DNA of 64,000 bases. It comes from Phocoena phocoena (taxonomy: Eukaryota > Chordata > Mammalia > Artiodactyla > Phocoenidae). Below, one piece after another: positions 21,101 to 35,300 of this stretch. Where the stretch lies: contig NC_089220.1 in NCBI RefSeq assembly GCF_963924675.1, positions 164,709,270-164,773,269 of the forward strand. Reading direction: 5' to 3'. Every line of letters starts with the position of its first letter. The first letter of the stretch is position 1. The translations under genes were made by a program, and so were the position numbers. Below the pieces are notes generated by a model, which saw nothing but the letters and a program-made list of their open reading frames with translations, was not told the origin of the DNA and ran no database searches.

Positions 21101-24100
21101 TTGAGTTCCAATCATAATTGTTACTAGAAAGAACTGTGTACAATGTGTCTATAACCTAGAGTTTTTTTTTCCCTCACTGAGATTTTGTTCTTTCTAAATC
21201 AAAAGGACATACATGAAAACATTAAAAAGTTTAATGTTTGTTATAAAATCTCTTTATGCTCCCTCAAACCCTGTATGTTTGAGCCATTACATCTTGCAGC
21301 TATTTAAAAATGAATTTGGATATTTCACCTCTTTGAATAATAGCACATGACTTCAATGGTAGTGATAATACATCGTTACTTGTACCAGCTGTGGAATCTC
21401 AGCAATTGGAGGTGGTTGTTTAATTATAAAATGTAAGAAAGGTGTTTTGTGGTATATTGGAGTACCAGGCCACTCTTTGGTTGTTTAGAAGGTCTTTTAA
21501 AATAAGCCAGTAAAAGCCTGAAGAACATGATTTTTATTAATTTTTATTTTTGTTTTTGTGAAGAACATGATTTTTAAACTGCTTAGCTGCACGAAATAAA
21601 CTTCTTCTGAAGCAGCTATTTATATAAGAAAAGTGGGATAAAGTTTAAAATAATACTTTGTAACATTTTGCTTGTAACCTATATATAGCCAAACAGTAAA
21701 CATGGCAAATCATAGTTATGCACATTTTCAGAAGAGTAGGAATAGAAAAGTTTGCCTATCACTTTAAATATGCACCTGTATGAAGCTAATTTCCAAATTG
21801 AGGCAATTTATTTGGTTCATAATTCAAGAAAATAAGTAATATATGTTAACATAAAATGATTTTAAATTGCGTGTGTCTGGGGCAGGGTGAAAATCTTCAT
21901 ATTAATGATCTAGAACTTCAGTTTGCTATGAGAAGGAAAAGCCTGTAGTAAACATTTATAATGTATTTAAAACACATCCTGGGAGGTACATGTACAATAC
22001 CGTGATTCTCCTACAAAAACTATTTTTCCAAAGGATATTAGAACTGAAAAGATAATTAGTAAAGCAACTTCAGAAAACTTAAGCAATTATGCCATTTAAA
22101 TTTGATGTATTTGCCAATATAAAAGGAGCCTTATACTTCTGAATGTATGATAATTCAAAGCACTGACTTTTTCTTTAAGGATAGGGTAGGGATAGAGGCC
22201 TTTTATTTTTTCTTTCTTTCTTTTTTTTTCCATATACTTAAGTGGAAAATGTTCCAGGGAGCTATAAAAATTCTGAATTTTTATGCACCTACCAATATGT
22301 CCTAAAAACAAGATTTTTCAGAATTTTATTGTGTGTCCCAAATCGTTGTTCCTACATGGACATTTATCTGTTTTGTTATCTAAGCATTGGTACATAAGTA
22401 GAAAATAATGCAACCAGGGCTGGGATCTCACTGTTTTCTTAGGAAAAGTTTGATGACTAAAAAGAAAAAAATCCAAGCTGTAGATAAACCTGTAAGAGTG
22501 GGTTTTTGAAATGGCAGATTGTGGGGTTACATTTCAATGTCATAGATTAAGTGTTTTTGAAAAGTTATTTTAGTGTTTCCTAAAAGCACTTTACATTCGT
22601 TGAGTGTTTTTTCAAGACCTTTGCTCCTCTGACTACTAGAACCTTTTCCTACACTTCTTTGCCTGCTTAATTCCTACTCATTCTTTATGGCTCTGTTCAG
22701 ATGTAGATTCCTCAGGGAAACCTTCCTTGAGCCCTCCCAGCGGGTTGAGTTTATTGATTTATCTTTCCCTGCTTCTAATATTTCTCTTTCATAGTCCTTA
22801 TCACAACTGTAATGGTTTAGTTTCTGCTTTCTCTACCAGATGTAAACTTCATGCCTAGCATAATGCTTAGCATAGAGCAGATGTTCAACATGTTTAAATA
22901 GAATGAAGGAAGAAGTAATTATTTTTCTAAGTGTTTTCACATCTCTTAGAAGATTAGATTCTTATAACAGCTCAGGTAGGTAGAGTAGGTATCTTGTTCA
23001 CTGTGGTTAAAGCCCAAAGAAGGTTGGATAATTGCCCTCATCACAAAGTGAGTTAGTGGCCAAACTGGGACTAGGACCTGTTTCTTAATTGTTGTCTGAC
23101 CTTGTGCTCTTTCTGTGTTACCTCAGAGGTATCAGGAAACTATTCCTAGATGTTCTAGGAGTTCCAGATAAACCTCAGTGTTAACTGTTAAAACAAGTCA
23201 TCTATTTAGGCCTTTGGGTACCAGTGACTGTCCAGTAATTGTGCATAACTGCTTTTGAGGTCTCGTTGAGTACCATTATGGGATCTTGAGTGGAGGCCCA
23301 GATGCAGAGGACTAACTTTAATTGGTAACTACCTGGAGGTTTGAGGGAGTGGAAGTTGTATTTAGGGCTTAAACTGGCCTCAGAGCTCTAGAAGACCTTT
23401 TGGTTTCCTCTGGCTTCTAAGGAAAGTCTTATCAAACCAGAAGCTCTTTAAAATCACCTGGGGAAAGTGTGTAATCCACTGGAAGTTGAGAACCAATAGA
23501 GTATTTGAGAGAGTTGTTGGACTGAGACCTGCTGTTATCAGGAAGAGTGCCCAGGAGACTTCCTCTGGGCCCAGGGAGGCCAGCTGCCTGCTCTCCTGGG
23601 TTTTTTGAGAACATGTGAGGTAGAGTACAGTGAAGAGGGAGGCCCTTGATATTTGTTGGTTTGTTGATGTGAGTGTATACTCAACACTTCCCTTTGTTCT
23701 TTATTTAATCACACTTGGTGTGAAGGGCTTTTCTTCCATGTTCATTGGGGGCAGAACTTTGGGATTTCTACTGAGTAGATTTACTGGCCCTAGGAGAAAT
23801 CCAGGGCCATACCTTGAGAAAACAAATTGGCCTTGTCTTGTAGTGGGTGGAATGGCCCATTTGAACACAAGTCAGACTTCCCTAATTTTCAAAGTGAAGC
23901 ATTGGTTTTGCCATACACCCCAGTTTTCTATTATAAGGGTGGCTCAATTTGAAATTTATTGTTTATTCAAGTTCTGTTAAAAAATCTAGGTGAAAACAAA
24001 TAATATTTGTGCTTGTGTATGTGTGCATGTGTCTCCAAAGGAAATGATCTCTCTCCACTTTTCCGTATATTCTGAGTTGTATCTCTGTGTCAAGTTAGAA

Positions 24101-26283
24101 TCACTATTATATTATGTAAGTAGACTAGGTTACATTAGTTTTCTATAAAAATGTCTTTGTAGAATTAGTCTAATAATTCTAAAAGTCCCTCTTTTTTTTT
24201 TTTGAGGGCTTATTTAAAAATAGATACTTAGACTTTCCCACAACTTTAAAAACCTACCACTGAAGATGTCCATTTTGCTGTTAAGTTTTTTAATACAAAG
24301 ATATACTCTTTTATTCAACCAATCTTTTATTAACTATTATGTTTCAAGTCAGGCCTAGGTATGATTTCAGGAAAAAAAATTTGTTCCTGCTTCCTTTTAT
24401 TTCACAAAGTGGTTCTCGTTCTACTTTTGCTGCCACAAAACTCAGTGCTATGTTCAGAGTTCAGCTGTAGCAACTATCACTATATTTCTGATTTAAAAAA
24501 TAACCAGCCCCCGTCTCCACTCCATGGCTCTTAATTATTAACTTTGTATCCATATCTTTTAGAGTAAACTGTCTCAAAAAAAAGTAAACTGGGTAGAGTA
24601 TGATTAAAACAAAGAATTTCATCTGAAGATAGATTTTTGAACTGATTGCCTTCCAAAAGTTTCCTCTTCAAATATTACCCATGAAACCTCTTGGAGCAGA
24701 CAGTCCTTTTAGAACTGTCCTCTTTATTCTCTATACTGACCCCATTCCTAAACATTCCAATCTTCTCCAGGAAGATGGGGGTAATAGGTATATATTGTAA
24801 AAGAGAAAACACATTGACAGAAGAAGACAGAACTAATTTAAAATTTGCAGCTCTCTAGAAGACTTTAAATTAAAATATAATTATATGTATGTGGGGTGGT
24901 TTTAGGTGAGGGGATAGTTTAAATGACTCATGTGAGTTCCTTAAAGCTTTATGAATTTATAATAATGACACTTATGTACCTGACCTCGTGTACCTAACAA
25001 AAGAACTATGAACACTTTATCCATTTTGTTATTTTAACTAAAATTTACCTACAAAGAGAAAATTGCACATTAATTTTCAGAGTTTGTTCGTTCATCATTC
25101 AACAAACATTTACTGAGTGTCCAAGTGCCAGATGCATGCTTAGATGCTGATCATGCAAAAATTGAAGGCATAGACTCTGCCTGTAAGGAGCTTATTTGCT
25201 AATGGTGAGATATATAAATACATACTTTTTGATAAGTGTCTGATATATAGACATATGGAACACATATGAAGGGTACCTAACCAAGTTTTAGGAATGAGGG
25301 GTGCTGGTCATGGGAGACTTTTAGGAGGAGGTGTTATCTGTGCTGAATTTCTTAGGAGTTAGCTAGATGAAGAAATGGGAGAGGAAAACTGCATTTGGGT
25401 AGAGGGAACATTATGTGCAAAGGCAAATAGGCAAGAGAAAAGATGGTACTTGATAGAAAAGGCAGATGTTTAGGTATGGCTGGAACTTCTTGGGGTAATA
25501 GGACAAGAGAGAGGCAAGTCAGTGGCTGGAGAGGAAAACAGCCCTAATTATGAAGGACCTCATCTGAAGTTTGGATTTATCCTAAAACCTTTGAAAAGTT
25601 TTAACTAGAGGGATGGAGGGATTCATTTTGTGTTTTAGGGAGATGATTTTCACAGTAGTGTGGAGAACAGATTGGAGGGGATCGAAACAGGATCAGGAAG
25701 ACCGGGTATCCATTTTTGCTATAGCAGTCATGCTGGATAAGAGGTCTGTCGGACTTGTGACTTAGTAGAAGGGGGCTGGCAGGGGCAGGTGAGGAGAGAG
25801 AGGAGTTCAAAATGACTCCAAGGAAAACTGTAATTCGAAAAGATACATGTACCCTAGTGTTCATAGCAGCATTATTCACAATAGCCAACGCATGGAAGTA
25901 ACCTAAATGTCCATAGACAGATGAATGGGTAAAGAAGATGTGGTATATATATACAATGGAATATTACTCAGGCATAAAAAAAGAATGAAATAATGCCATT
26001 TGCAGCAACATGGATGGACCTGGAGATTATCATACTAAGTGAAGTAAGCCAGACAGAAAGACAAATACCATATGATACCACTTATATGTGGAATCTAAAA
26101 TACGATACAAATGAACTCATTTACAAAACTACAAAACAGAAACACTCACAGACATAGAAAACAAATTTATGGTTACCAAAGAAGAAAGAGGGTGGAGGAG
26201 GGATAAATTAGTTTGGGATTAACAGATACAAACTACTATATATAAAATAGATAAACAACAAGGTCCTACTGTATAGCACAGGG

Positions 26284-26317
<34 letters not shown>

Positions 26318-29300
26318 CTGAATCACTTTGCTGTATACTAGAAACTAACACGACATTGTAAATTAAGTATAGTTCAATAAAATTGTTTTTAAAAATTGTT
26401 ACAGCCGTCCACCTGGCAGAGGGTCCAGTACAACATAGGCACTCAATAAATGTTGAAACAGCTTTGGAATGGCAAACTTGTTGCCTGATGAAAGGCAGTC
26501 CTTCATGCTTTCACAATAAAATGACTTTTAGAAAGAAACAAAGAAACAAAGAAAATGACTCCAAGGCTTCTGGTTACTTAGGCAAATTAGCACTCTTCAT
26601 TAACGGAGAAGGGATATAAACAGCTCAGGGGAAATGGCGATTTCACTCTATAACAGTGCTGAGGTTGAAGTGTGTCTGGGAGATCTATGTGCCAGTGACT
26701 CTGGTAAGCAGTTTGGATAGATAGGGCTCTGGGGCTCAGGAGAGAGATCTGAAATGAAAATAAAGGCTTGGATATGTGGAACTTACATGTTCATTTGGAA
26801 ACTATGTTAAAAGCCCATTTTATATTTCTTCACGTTAACTATAAACACGTAAGTTCTAATCATTTTTATCTGAAGTATCATGTAAATTGAACTTGCCATA
26901 ACTTTTATGCTCTACATACTCACTCAGTATAAATCTCCCATATAGATGGTGGTAGCAGTGACCTAGTCAAGAGTCACAGTTGCACTGGACAAATCAATGG
27001 AATTTCGGTTTAATACAGTAATCATGGAAGAGACCTACAGTAACGTTAATGGCAGAATCATGTGAATTCAAGAGATGCTATGCATTCTGAACCTAGCACA
27101 GAGGCCAGTTTTCATTGGTAAATGGGGTGACTGACATTGGAGAAATAGGAGGGCATAGACTCCTGAGCTATACATAGCATCTACCTGGTAGGATTGTAAT
27201 GAGGATTAATGGGTTAATATTTGTAGATTTTTTTAGAGGAGTGCCTGGAGATGCTCTAGAAGTATATGTTAAATAAGTGAGTACATACTGTGCTTCCTTG
27301 CCCTCTTAGAAGAGTTGCTGGCTGCCAGTGAGAGGGTCAGTGATCTCTGTCTCATCTTCCTCTCACCCCTCCCCACTCAACAGTGACATGTCAGGTGTGG
27401 TAGTCCTTCACTCACAAATGACTGAATTGACAGTGAATCACCAAACAAAATTCAGAGGATACTGAAATTAATGAGAATAAATTTAAAAGGAGAAAATATA
27501 TTACCCTTGATCATAAGAGTTTCTTGAATCATTTATGATTACAATTGAATTTTATGTAAAAAAGACTATATATACATTTTGTGATTCATTCTGACCATTT
27601 AAATAAATTATAAGGATCTTTGTGTGTTGTAAGGGATATAACACCTAAAATCATAATTGACTTTGTAGTTATGGCAGTGAAAAAGTGTTTCACAGAAAGC
27701 AAGACAAATAGATATGTGATACCAAAATTTACTAATTCTTAATCAAATGAAAGAATAGTGGCCAGAGGTATGTAATCATAGAGGATGAAATAAATCAAAT
27801 CAAGGCCTGAAAATTCTTCTCTGAAGAAAAGCAAGGGAGGAACACAAATATTTTCAAGTGAAAAATGACCAGTGAAGGAAAATGAGAACATGCTTTAAAA
27901 CTCATCAGTGTCATAAAACTTGCTTCAGTAAAAATATAGACATGTAAATGTAATAACTTGTTAAAGAAATAAAAAAAACTGAAATCAGAGTAAAGCTGAT
28001 GAGTGTAATTGGAATTACTCTGTGATAGGAGAGTAGGTAGTGCTTGTAATAATAAAATCCAAGTGGATAGTGGTCTCTAGAGTCAAGACCACAAAGTGTT
28101 TCAGTAAGAGTTAGGTGTGTGTTCAGAACTGTGCTAGGTAATTTGAGAAATAGAAGAAAAGTGTAAGACGTAAGCACTGCTCTAGAGATGTTCATTATTA
28201 TACTGAGGAGGTAAGATTTATTCGCATAAAATAGAGAACTACATAAATATCAAGGATGGCTACTGTGCTTTGCACAACTTCGGGAGTGCCATTTATATCA
28301 TGGTCTATGTGAATGGCGTCCCCTGGATTTGTGCAGTATGCAGCCTGCCCAGCCACACATGGTGGGCCTGGGAATTATTCAAAGTCTTCATTTTCATTTA
28401 TTTACTTTCCTGAGAATGAGTAGTGCAAACAATAAAGCTCCCCATAGCTTCCCATTTCTCTTAGAACAGCATCACAAAAATCTTCATTTAATGTATAGCT
28501 AAACGTATCTGGCCCCAATCAACCTCTCCAGCTTTATCCCTTGCTGTGTCACCCCTCCCACTTTACATTTCAGACCAGTATAGATTTATCATGGCTTCTT
28601 CAACAGTCTGCAACAATCATGCATCCCTTGTCCAAGCCAGAAACTGGGAAGTATCAGTGATTACTCCGTCTTCTTCACAATAATCAGTTTGTCTTTTAAA
28701 TATCTCCCTAGACCTTTCACTTTTCTCTTTCCCTTTTGCCATTACTATACTCCAGGCTATCTTCACATCTGGCCTAGGTTCCTATAATAGCTTCCTAAGT
28801 GGTCTTCTCTCTTTTCATCCTTTCTCCCCAGTGTAATCTGAGATCTTTCATTACAAAGTGCAAATCTGATCTGTCACTGCACTGACATTAATGCTCAGAT
28901 TAAATTTAGAATACTTGAAACAGTTCATTGGACCCTTCAGGACTTTTGTCTCTCTCTGTTCATCTCAGCCTTCTTTCTCCAACTCCTCTCTCCTCTCTTG
29001 TACTAAAGTCAAACTGTATTCTCAGTTTTGTCATCATATCAAACTCTTTTTGGTTCTGAGCTTCATTTATACAGTTACTTCTGGTTGGAGTTCTCTCCAA
29101 TCCTTACGCCTTCCAATTTTTTTCAGCAGACAATCTGCCTGAGAGCCTTCAGATCTCAATTTAGATGTCAGTTAGCCTTTGCACCTTCCCTCTGTCCCTC
29201 AAAGCCTGGGTTAGATGCTCTACTGTGTTTTTGCAAAGCATCCTCTACTCCTTTAGTTGCACACATCATAATGTGTTGTTTATCTCTCATGACCCCTTTA

Positions 29301-32300
29301 TGAGTTCCTTTAGGTCAGGGACAATTGTGTTTCAACACGTTGTAGATTCTTAATATTTCTTAAATGAATGGTGAATGAGCTATTCATTCCATAGTAATTC
29401 TAAAATACATCGTAGAAAAGGCTCAATTTGTGGGGCCGTGCAACCTTAAATATTTCTCCATTACAGTGTAGGGTACTGATTGATTAATGAGTCATCTATG
29501 TTAATAATAATAAAATGTTGATGAAAAATATGGTCAACATAGGGAATTGATTTCTTTAGAGCACTTTTATTTATCAAGCATCCAACTGGTGTTTATTTTG
29601 TCCTAGATAATCTTCCTAGCACTTCAGAAATTTTAGCTCATTTTAATTCTCACAACAGCTTTATAAGGTGGTCCTAGAATTTGTCACCATTTTACAAATG
29701 AGGAAACTGAGACACAGAGTGGTTAAGTAATCTCGCTGAGGCCCCACAGCCAGGAAGTGGCAGAGCTCAGATTTGAACCCAAACAATCTCCCTCCAGATA
29801 CATGCTATTAGCCACCTCAATCTGTTGTCTCTCAGCATAGGCAGTCATGTACCAAGTAGGGCAAGATTCCTTCTATTTCTAAAGCATGAAGTTTCTTTCA
29901 TATTGTAATTGTGCCCCAACAGAATGTCTGAGTAACGTTGACGTTGACGGTTAAGGGTGAATCCTTTGCTGAGTATTGGTTAACTGTATGCAGAAATCGC
30001 TTCTTCCAAAACTTGAATGAACTGTAGTAGCAGTTTCATAGTAAGTGGATACATGGAAAGTAGTTTTAGATTAAAATAAAACGTATTGTTTGAGTTTAAA
30101 ATTTTAAAGCTTTGTAAAATTTATAACAAATCTTTAACATATTTTATGTTTGTGATAATTTTGAATAAAATTGGAAAATAAAAAATATTCATTTTAAGTC
30201 TAAGAAACAAGGAGGGACCTCAAAGTACACTATCAAGAGAGTGAAAAGACAGCTCACAGAATGGGAGAAAATGTTTGCAAAGCATATATTTGATAAGAGC
30301 TTAATATTTAGAATATATAAAGAACTATAACCACCACCAACAAAATATCCACTTCAAAAATGTGCAGAAGAGGGCTTCCCTGGTGGCGCAGTGGTTGGGA
30401 GTCCGCCTGCCGATTCAGGGGACACGGGTTCGTGCCCCGGTCTGGGAAGATCCCACATGCCGTGGAGCAGCTGGGCCCGTGAGCCATGGCTGCTGAGCCT
30501 GCGCCTCCAGAGCCTGTGCTCTGCAACAGGAGAGGCCACAACAGTGAGGGGCCCGCGTACCGCAAAAAAAAAAAAAAAAAAGTGCAGCAGATTTAAATCA
30601 ATTATATTTCTTCAAAGAAGATAAACAAATAGACAATAAACACATGAAAAGTAGCTCAATATCACTGGTCATTGGAAAATGCAAATTAAACCATAGTGAG
30701 ATACCCCTTCACACCCATCAGGATGGCTGTTGTAAACAACAACAAAATATTGGTGAGGATGTGGGGAAATTGGAACTCTTATAATTTGCTGGTGGGAATG
30801 TAAAAGGGTGCTGTCACTGTGGAAACAGTTTGGTGGTTCCTCAAAAAGTTAAGCATAGAATTATCATTTAGTCTGGCAATTCCGCTCCCAGGTATATACT
30901 CAAAAGAATTGAAAGCAGGGACTCAAATGGATATGTGTACACCACTGTTCCCAGCAGCATTATTCACAATAACCTAAAGGTGGAAACAACCCAAATGTCC
31001 ATCAACACATGAATAGACAAACAAAATGTATATACATACAATGGAATATTATTCAGTCTTAAAAAGGAATGAAATTTTGATACATGCTGCAATACAGATG
31101 ACCCTTAAAAACATTATGCTAAGTGAAAGAGGCCAGATGAAAAAGGGCAAATGTTGTATAATTCCACTTATATGAAGTATCTAAAATAGGCAAAATAATA
31201 GAGACAGAAAACAGAATAGAAACTGTCACAGGCTGGGGGTAGGGGGAAACGGGGAGTTATTGTTTAATTGGTATAGAGTGTCTGTTAGGAATGATGAATA
31301 AGTTCTGGAAATGACAGTAGTGATGGTTGCACAACATTATGACTGTACTTAATGCCAGTGAATTGTACACTTTAAATGGTTAAAATGATCAATTTAATGC
31401 TATGTATATTTTACCACAATTAAAACAAAACAAAACAAAACAAAAAAGTAACCAGGGCAACCAGAAATCTTTACTATGACTTAAATGAGCCCAAAGAATT
31501 GTTTTTAATGGAACAAAGTTGAGATGTTAAATACCTTTATAAAACACCTCAGATTGAAGTAATATCTATATAAATTATACACATGTAATATGAGAATGTT
31601 AGTTATTTTTTTTTGTCTTTAGAAATGTTTGACCTTTTTTTCCTGACTTACATATGCAATTGGCATGCAAAATTAAAGTGATTAGGCCTTTGTTGTATTA
31701 AAAGGAATTAAGGGAAAGAGTTGTGATTATTTTGAGGCTATTCTATAATCTCTTCCACTAGATTATTAGTTTTTTGAGAGCATGAACTGCCTTTACTCAT
31801 GTATGAGGTCCTATTTCTTGCCACTCGGTAAACCTTGATCTATTTTTTGAATGAATGATTAGCGAGGGTAGGATTAATGAGGGTAGGATTAACGAGGTTG
31901 TTTTTTGCAAAACTGGATTACAATGTAAGTATTAGAAGCAGTGTCTCCAGTATGGCACTGGAACAAGAAATACAGAACAAGAAATACAGAAAAGAAACTC
32001 AAAGCTATAAAGTTGGGGGTGGGGAAGATTGTAAAGATTTAGCCTGTAGGTTAAATTTCAGAAACATTTTCACACCATTTAATCAATTTATATAGAGAAA
32101 ACAGAATTGTTTTATAGATATTAGAGTAGAATACAGGAATAATTTTTACTATTAGATATAATATTGGATTGGCCAAAAAGTTCGTTTGGGTTTTTCTGTT
32201 AGATGTTATGGAAAAACGCAAACGAACTTTTTGGCCAACCCAGTATTAGCTAGTACGTGTTGGCTCCTTCAGTGGAGACCCTAATGAGTCATTAGCTGCT

Positions 32301-35300
32301 CACTAGAGACCTTGTCTATCAGATATTGTAGTGGTAATTCCGACTGTTGTAACTTATGGACTCTCCATTTTCATGCATTCACTCACCAAGGATCAATCAC
32401 CATGAATTCCTAATGGACAGACAAGTAAGGAAAATTTTCTTTTTATGTTATATATGCTTCTCTTTCCCTCCTTCTCTCCCTCCCTCCTTTCCTTCCTCGC
32501 TTCCTCAGTTCCTTTTGCATCATTATCTGTATATCTAGGACAAACCTGCAATTAGAGTAATAAAGTATGCTTAGCCTATGTAAGAGATAAAAACATGTCC
32601 CTGGGGATTGAGGACTATGAAGCACTAAGAGGCAATTCAAGGACTAGAAATTTGGGGCAATATTTTCTCTAATAAGAATGACCTTATTATTTTTTTTTTA
32701 AGATTTTTTTTTTGATGTGGACCATTTTTATTTTGTTTATTTTTAAAAGTAAATTTATTTATTTATTTTTGGCTGCATTGCGTCTTTGTTGCTGGGTGTG
32801 GGCTTTCTCTAGTTGCAGCGAGCAGGGGCTCCTCTTCGTTGTGGTGTGCGGGCTTCTCATTGAGGTGGCTTCTCTTGTTGCAGAGCACGGGCTTTAGGCG
32901 CACGGGCTTTGGTAGTTGTGGCACGAGGGCTCAGTAGTTGTGGCGTGAGAGCTCAGTAGTTGTGGCGCATGGGCTTAGTTGCTGACGTGGACCATTTTTA
33001 AAGTCTTTATTGAATTTGTTACAATATTGCTTATGTTTTGTTTTGGTTTTTTGGCTGCGAGGCATGTGGGGTCTTAGCTCCCCGACCAGAGATCAAATCC
33101 GCACCCCCTGCATTGGAAGGCAAAGTCTTAACCACTGGACCGCCAGGGAGGCCCCAGAATGACCTTATTTAAACAGATATTTTAAATGGAAACTTTTACT
33201 TTTATATTCAGAGATTTAAAATTTTTCAAAATTCTTACTGTCTGAACAAAGGAATATGATAGAGCAGAAACATCTGCATAGAAGTCTAACTTTGATTTTG
33301 AATACTGGAGTAGAAGGAAAGGAATTGTGTGTCATTTTATTGACCTTATTTTTCCTGGGCCAGATGCAGTAGAAAAAGGGAGGAGAAAATATACAAAGCA
33401 GAAAATTCCTTTGAGTATATGGACAAGTGAAATACATCTTTGGGGGTAGAATATCTTATTGCTAAAATGGCAAACTGAAAATATCCAACATTGAGAGACT
33501 TGTGGTGTGTTAGCTAAATATAGTAACTAATAATACATAATAATATAATAAGAAATATTTAAACTTAGATAAATTCATTCTTCAAATTCGTAACATAAAA
33601 GTTCAGAGTTCTTGCAGTTTAATTCAAAATTCTAGGTTGAATAACCCAGTATGGATTGATTTTCCATTTATATTTCAAAAGACAATAAGCCACTGCCTTC
33701 ACATAATTATATCAAGTGAGGAGAAAAGGAAATACTCGAATCATCAGGGAAAAATAACATGAAACATATTTGTGATTCTCTTAAAACTATTCTGAGCATC
33801 CTCATTAATGTATTTATTATGAAACTTTAAATATATGTTAACAAATTTAGCTTTTCTTTTTTAGAGTATTGACTTGTTTTATTTAAAATGGTGCATATTC
33901 ATTATAAAAAATACTAAGTTATACTCAAGAACAAAAACAAAAAAACCAACCCAATTAAAAAATGGGCAAAGGACTTAAATGGACAGTTCAACAAAGAAGA
34001 TGTACAAATGACCAATAAGCACATTCACCATCACTGGTGATAGGGAAATAAAAATCAAACCACAAGGACATACCACTTCAAACCTATTAGGATGGTTATT
34101 CTAAAAAAAATAAATAACAAGCGTTGGTGAGGATGGGGAGAAATTTAAACACTTGTACTTTGCTGGTGGGAGTGTAAAATGATGTAGCCGCTGTGGAAAG
34201 CAGTTTAATGGTTCAATGGTGTGATGATTACACACCATTGTAAATGTATTTAATGCCTCTGAATTGTATATCCCAAAATGGTAAAAATGGTAATTTTTAT
34301 GTTATGTATATTTTACCACTGTTAAAAAACTTAAATTGAGTAATAAAGCAACTACAAAGAAGAGATCAACACATTGTTTTAGATTCAACTTTCTAGAAGG
34401 AACCCATGTTAACGTTTGGTGGTCATTCTAATACCTTATTCTGTGCATTAAACTTTTTGTTGTGAGATATTACAGAAATTATCTCTATACAAAAGTATAG
34501 AGAATAATATAAGCAACACTTATGCACATGGACATGCTGATTTGTTTAACATGAGCTGTGGCCTAGGCCTGAGGAGGGGCCTAGGCACACTTTGTGTGCC
34601 TGCAAAGTTAACCAGCCTGAGTGGGATGCAGACTTGCAACGGTGGCCTTCTGTAAAATGATCTAACCAAACCAACTTAGACGTAAAAATGATCACTAAAG
34701 GAAATTGGGAACTGCGAAAAGCCACAGGTCTCATCATTAAATGTTTCTGTGATAAACATCATTATTCTCTGCTTATGTTATTTGGTAGTACCATTTATCT
34801 TATTTTGGTCTAATCCTATATGTTATTATAAATGTTTTCCTTTTATTTCTGTTTCACATGTTTCTGGATATAACATTATAAAAGAATATTGGTAATATGT
34901 ATTTGCTTTTATAGGTCACTGGGGTATGTTTTTCAAGAAAAGATGTAATAACATCAAGTTGAATAGCCTGCTGTAAATTAAGTTTAGCAAGTCAGATTTC
35001 TAAACTTGTTCTAGTTTGAACTCTCGTCATTACCTTTTTTGTAATCTTAGACTAAAACACCGTCATTAAAGCACAAATAGCGGTTGACTATTTTGCATGT
35101 TTTATAGTAAGGCGAAGTTACTACAGAGTTGGAAGTGTCCAGTAAAATGGCCCCAATGCAATCATTTTTCCCCACCTCCTCAATTTTCCATACATATTAC
35201 TTATTTAGTAAGTATCAAAAAAGAATGTCTGAATTGCTAACCTTGCTCCACCATTGTGTGAGGATTCCCCTGACCTTTCTCAGCCTCCATTTCCACATCT

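Larger units (their letters stand above)
25085..26790 (+). repeat. Ancient interspersed repeat, split by an L1
   Basis: 25085-25808 and 26567-26790 read as one old medium-reiterated repeat: CAACAAACATTTACTGAGTG, AAGGACCTCATC, GACTCCAAGG, GCTCAGGAGAGAGATCTG. It is interrupted by the L1 at 25824-26551. I recognise the repeat text but not its family name with certainty. Confidence 0.45.

Noticed and set aside
23630..23980. 116-codon open frame in intron 2
   Set aside because: No recognised protein and no codon or context support.
30373..30440. tRNA-like A and B box regions in SINE heads
   Set aside because: They are SINE promoter remnants. No copy forms a complete tRNA cloverleaf, so no tRNA gene is called.
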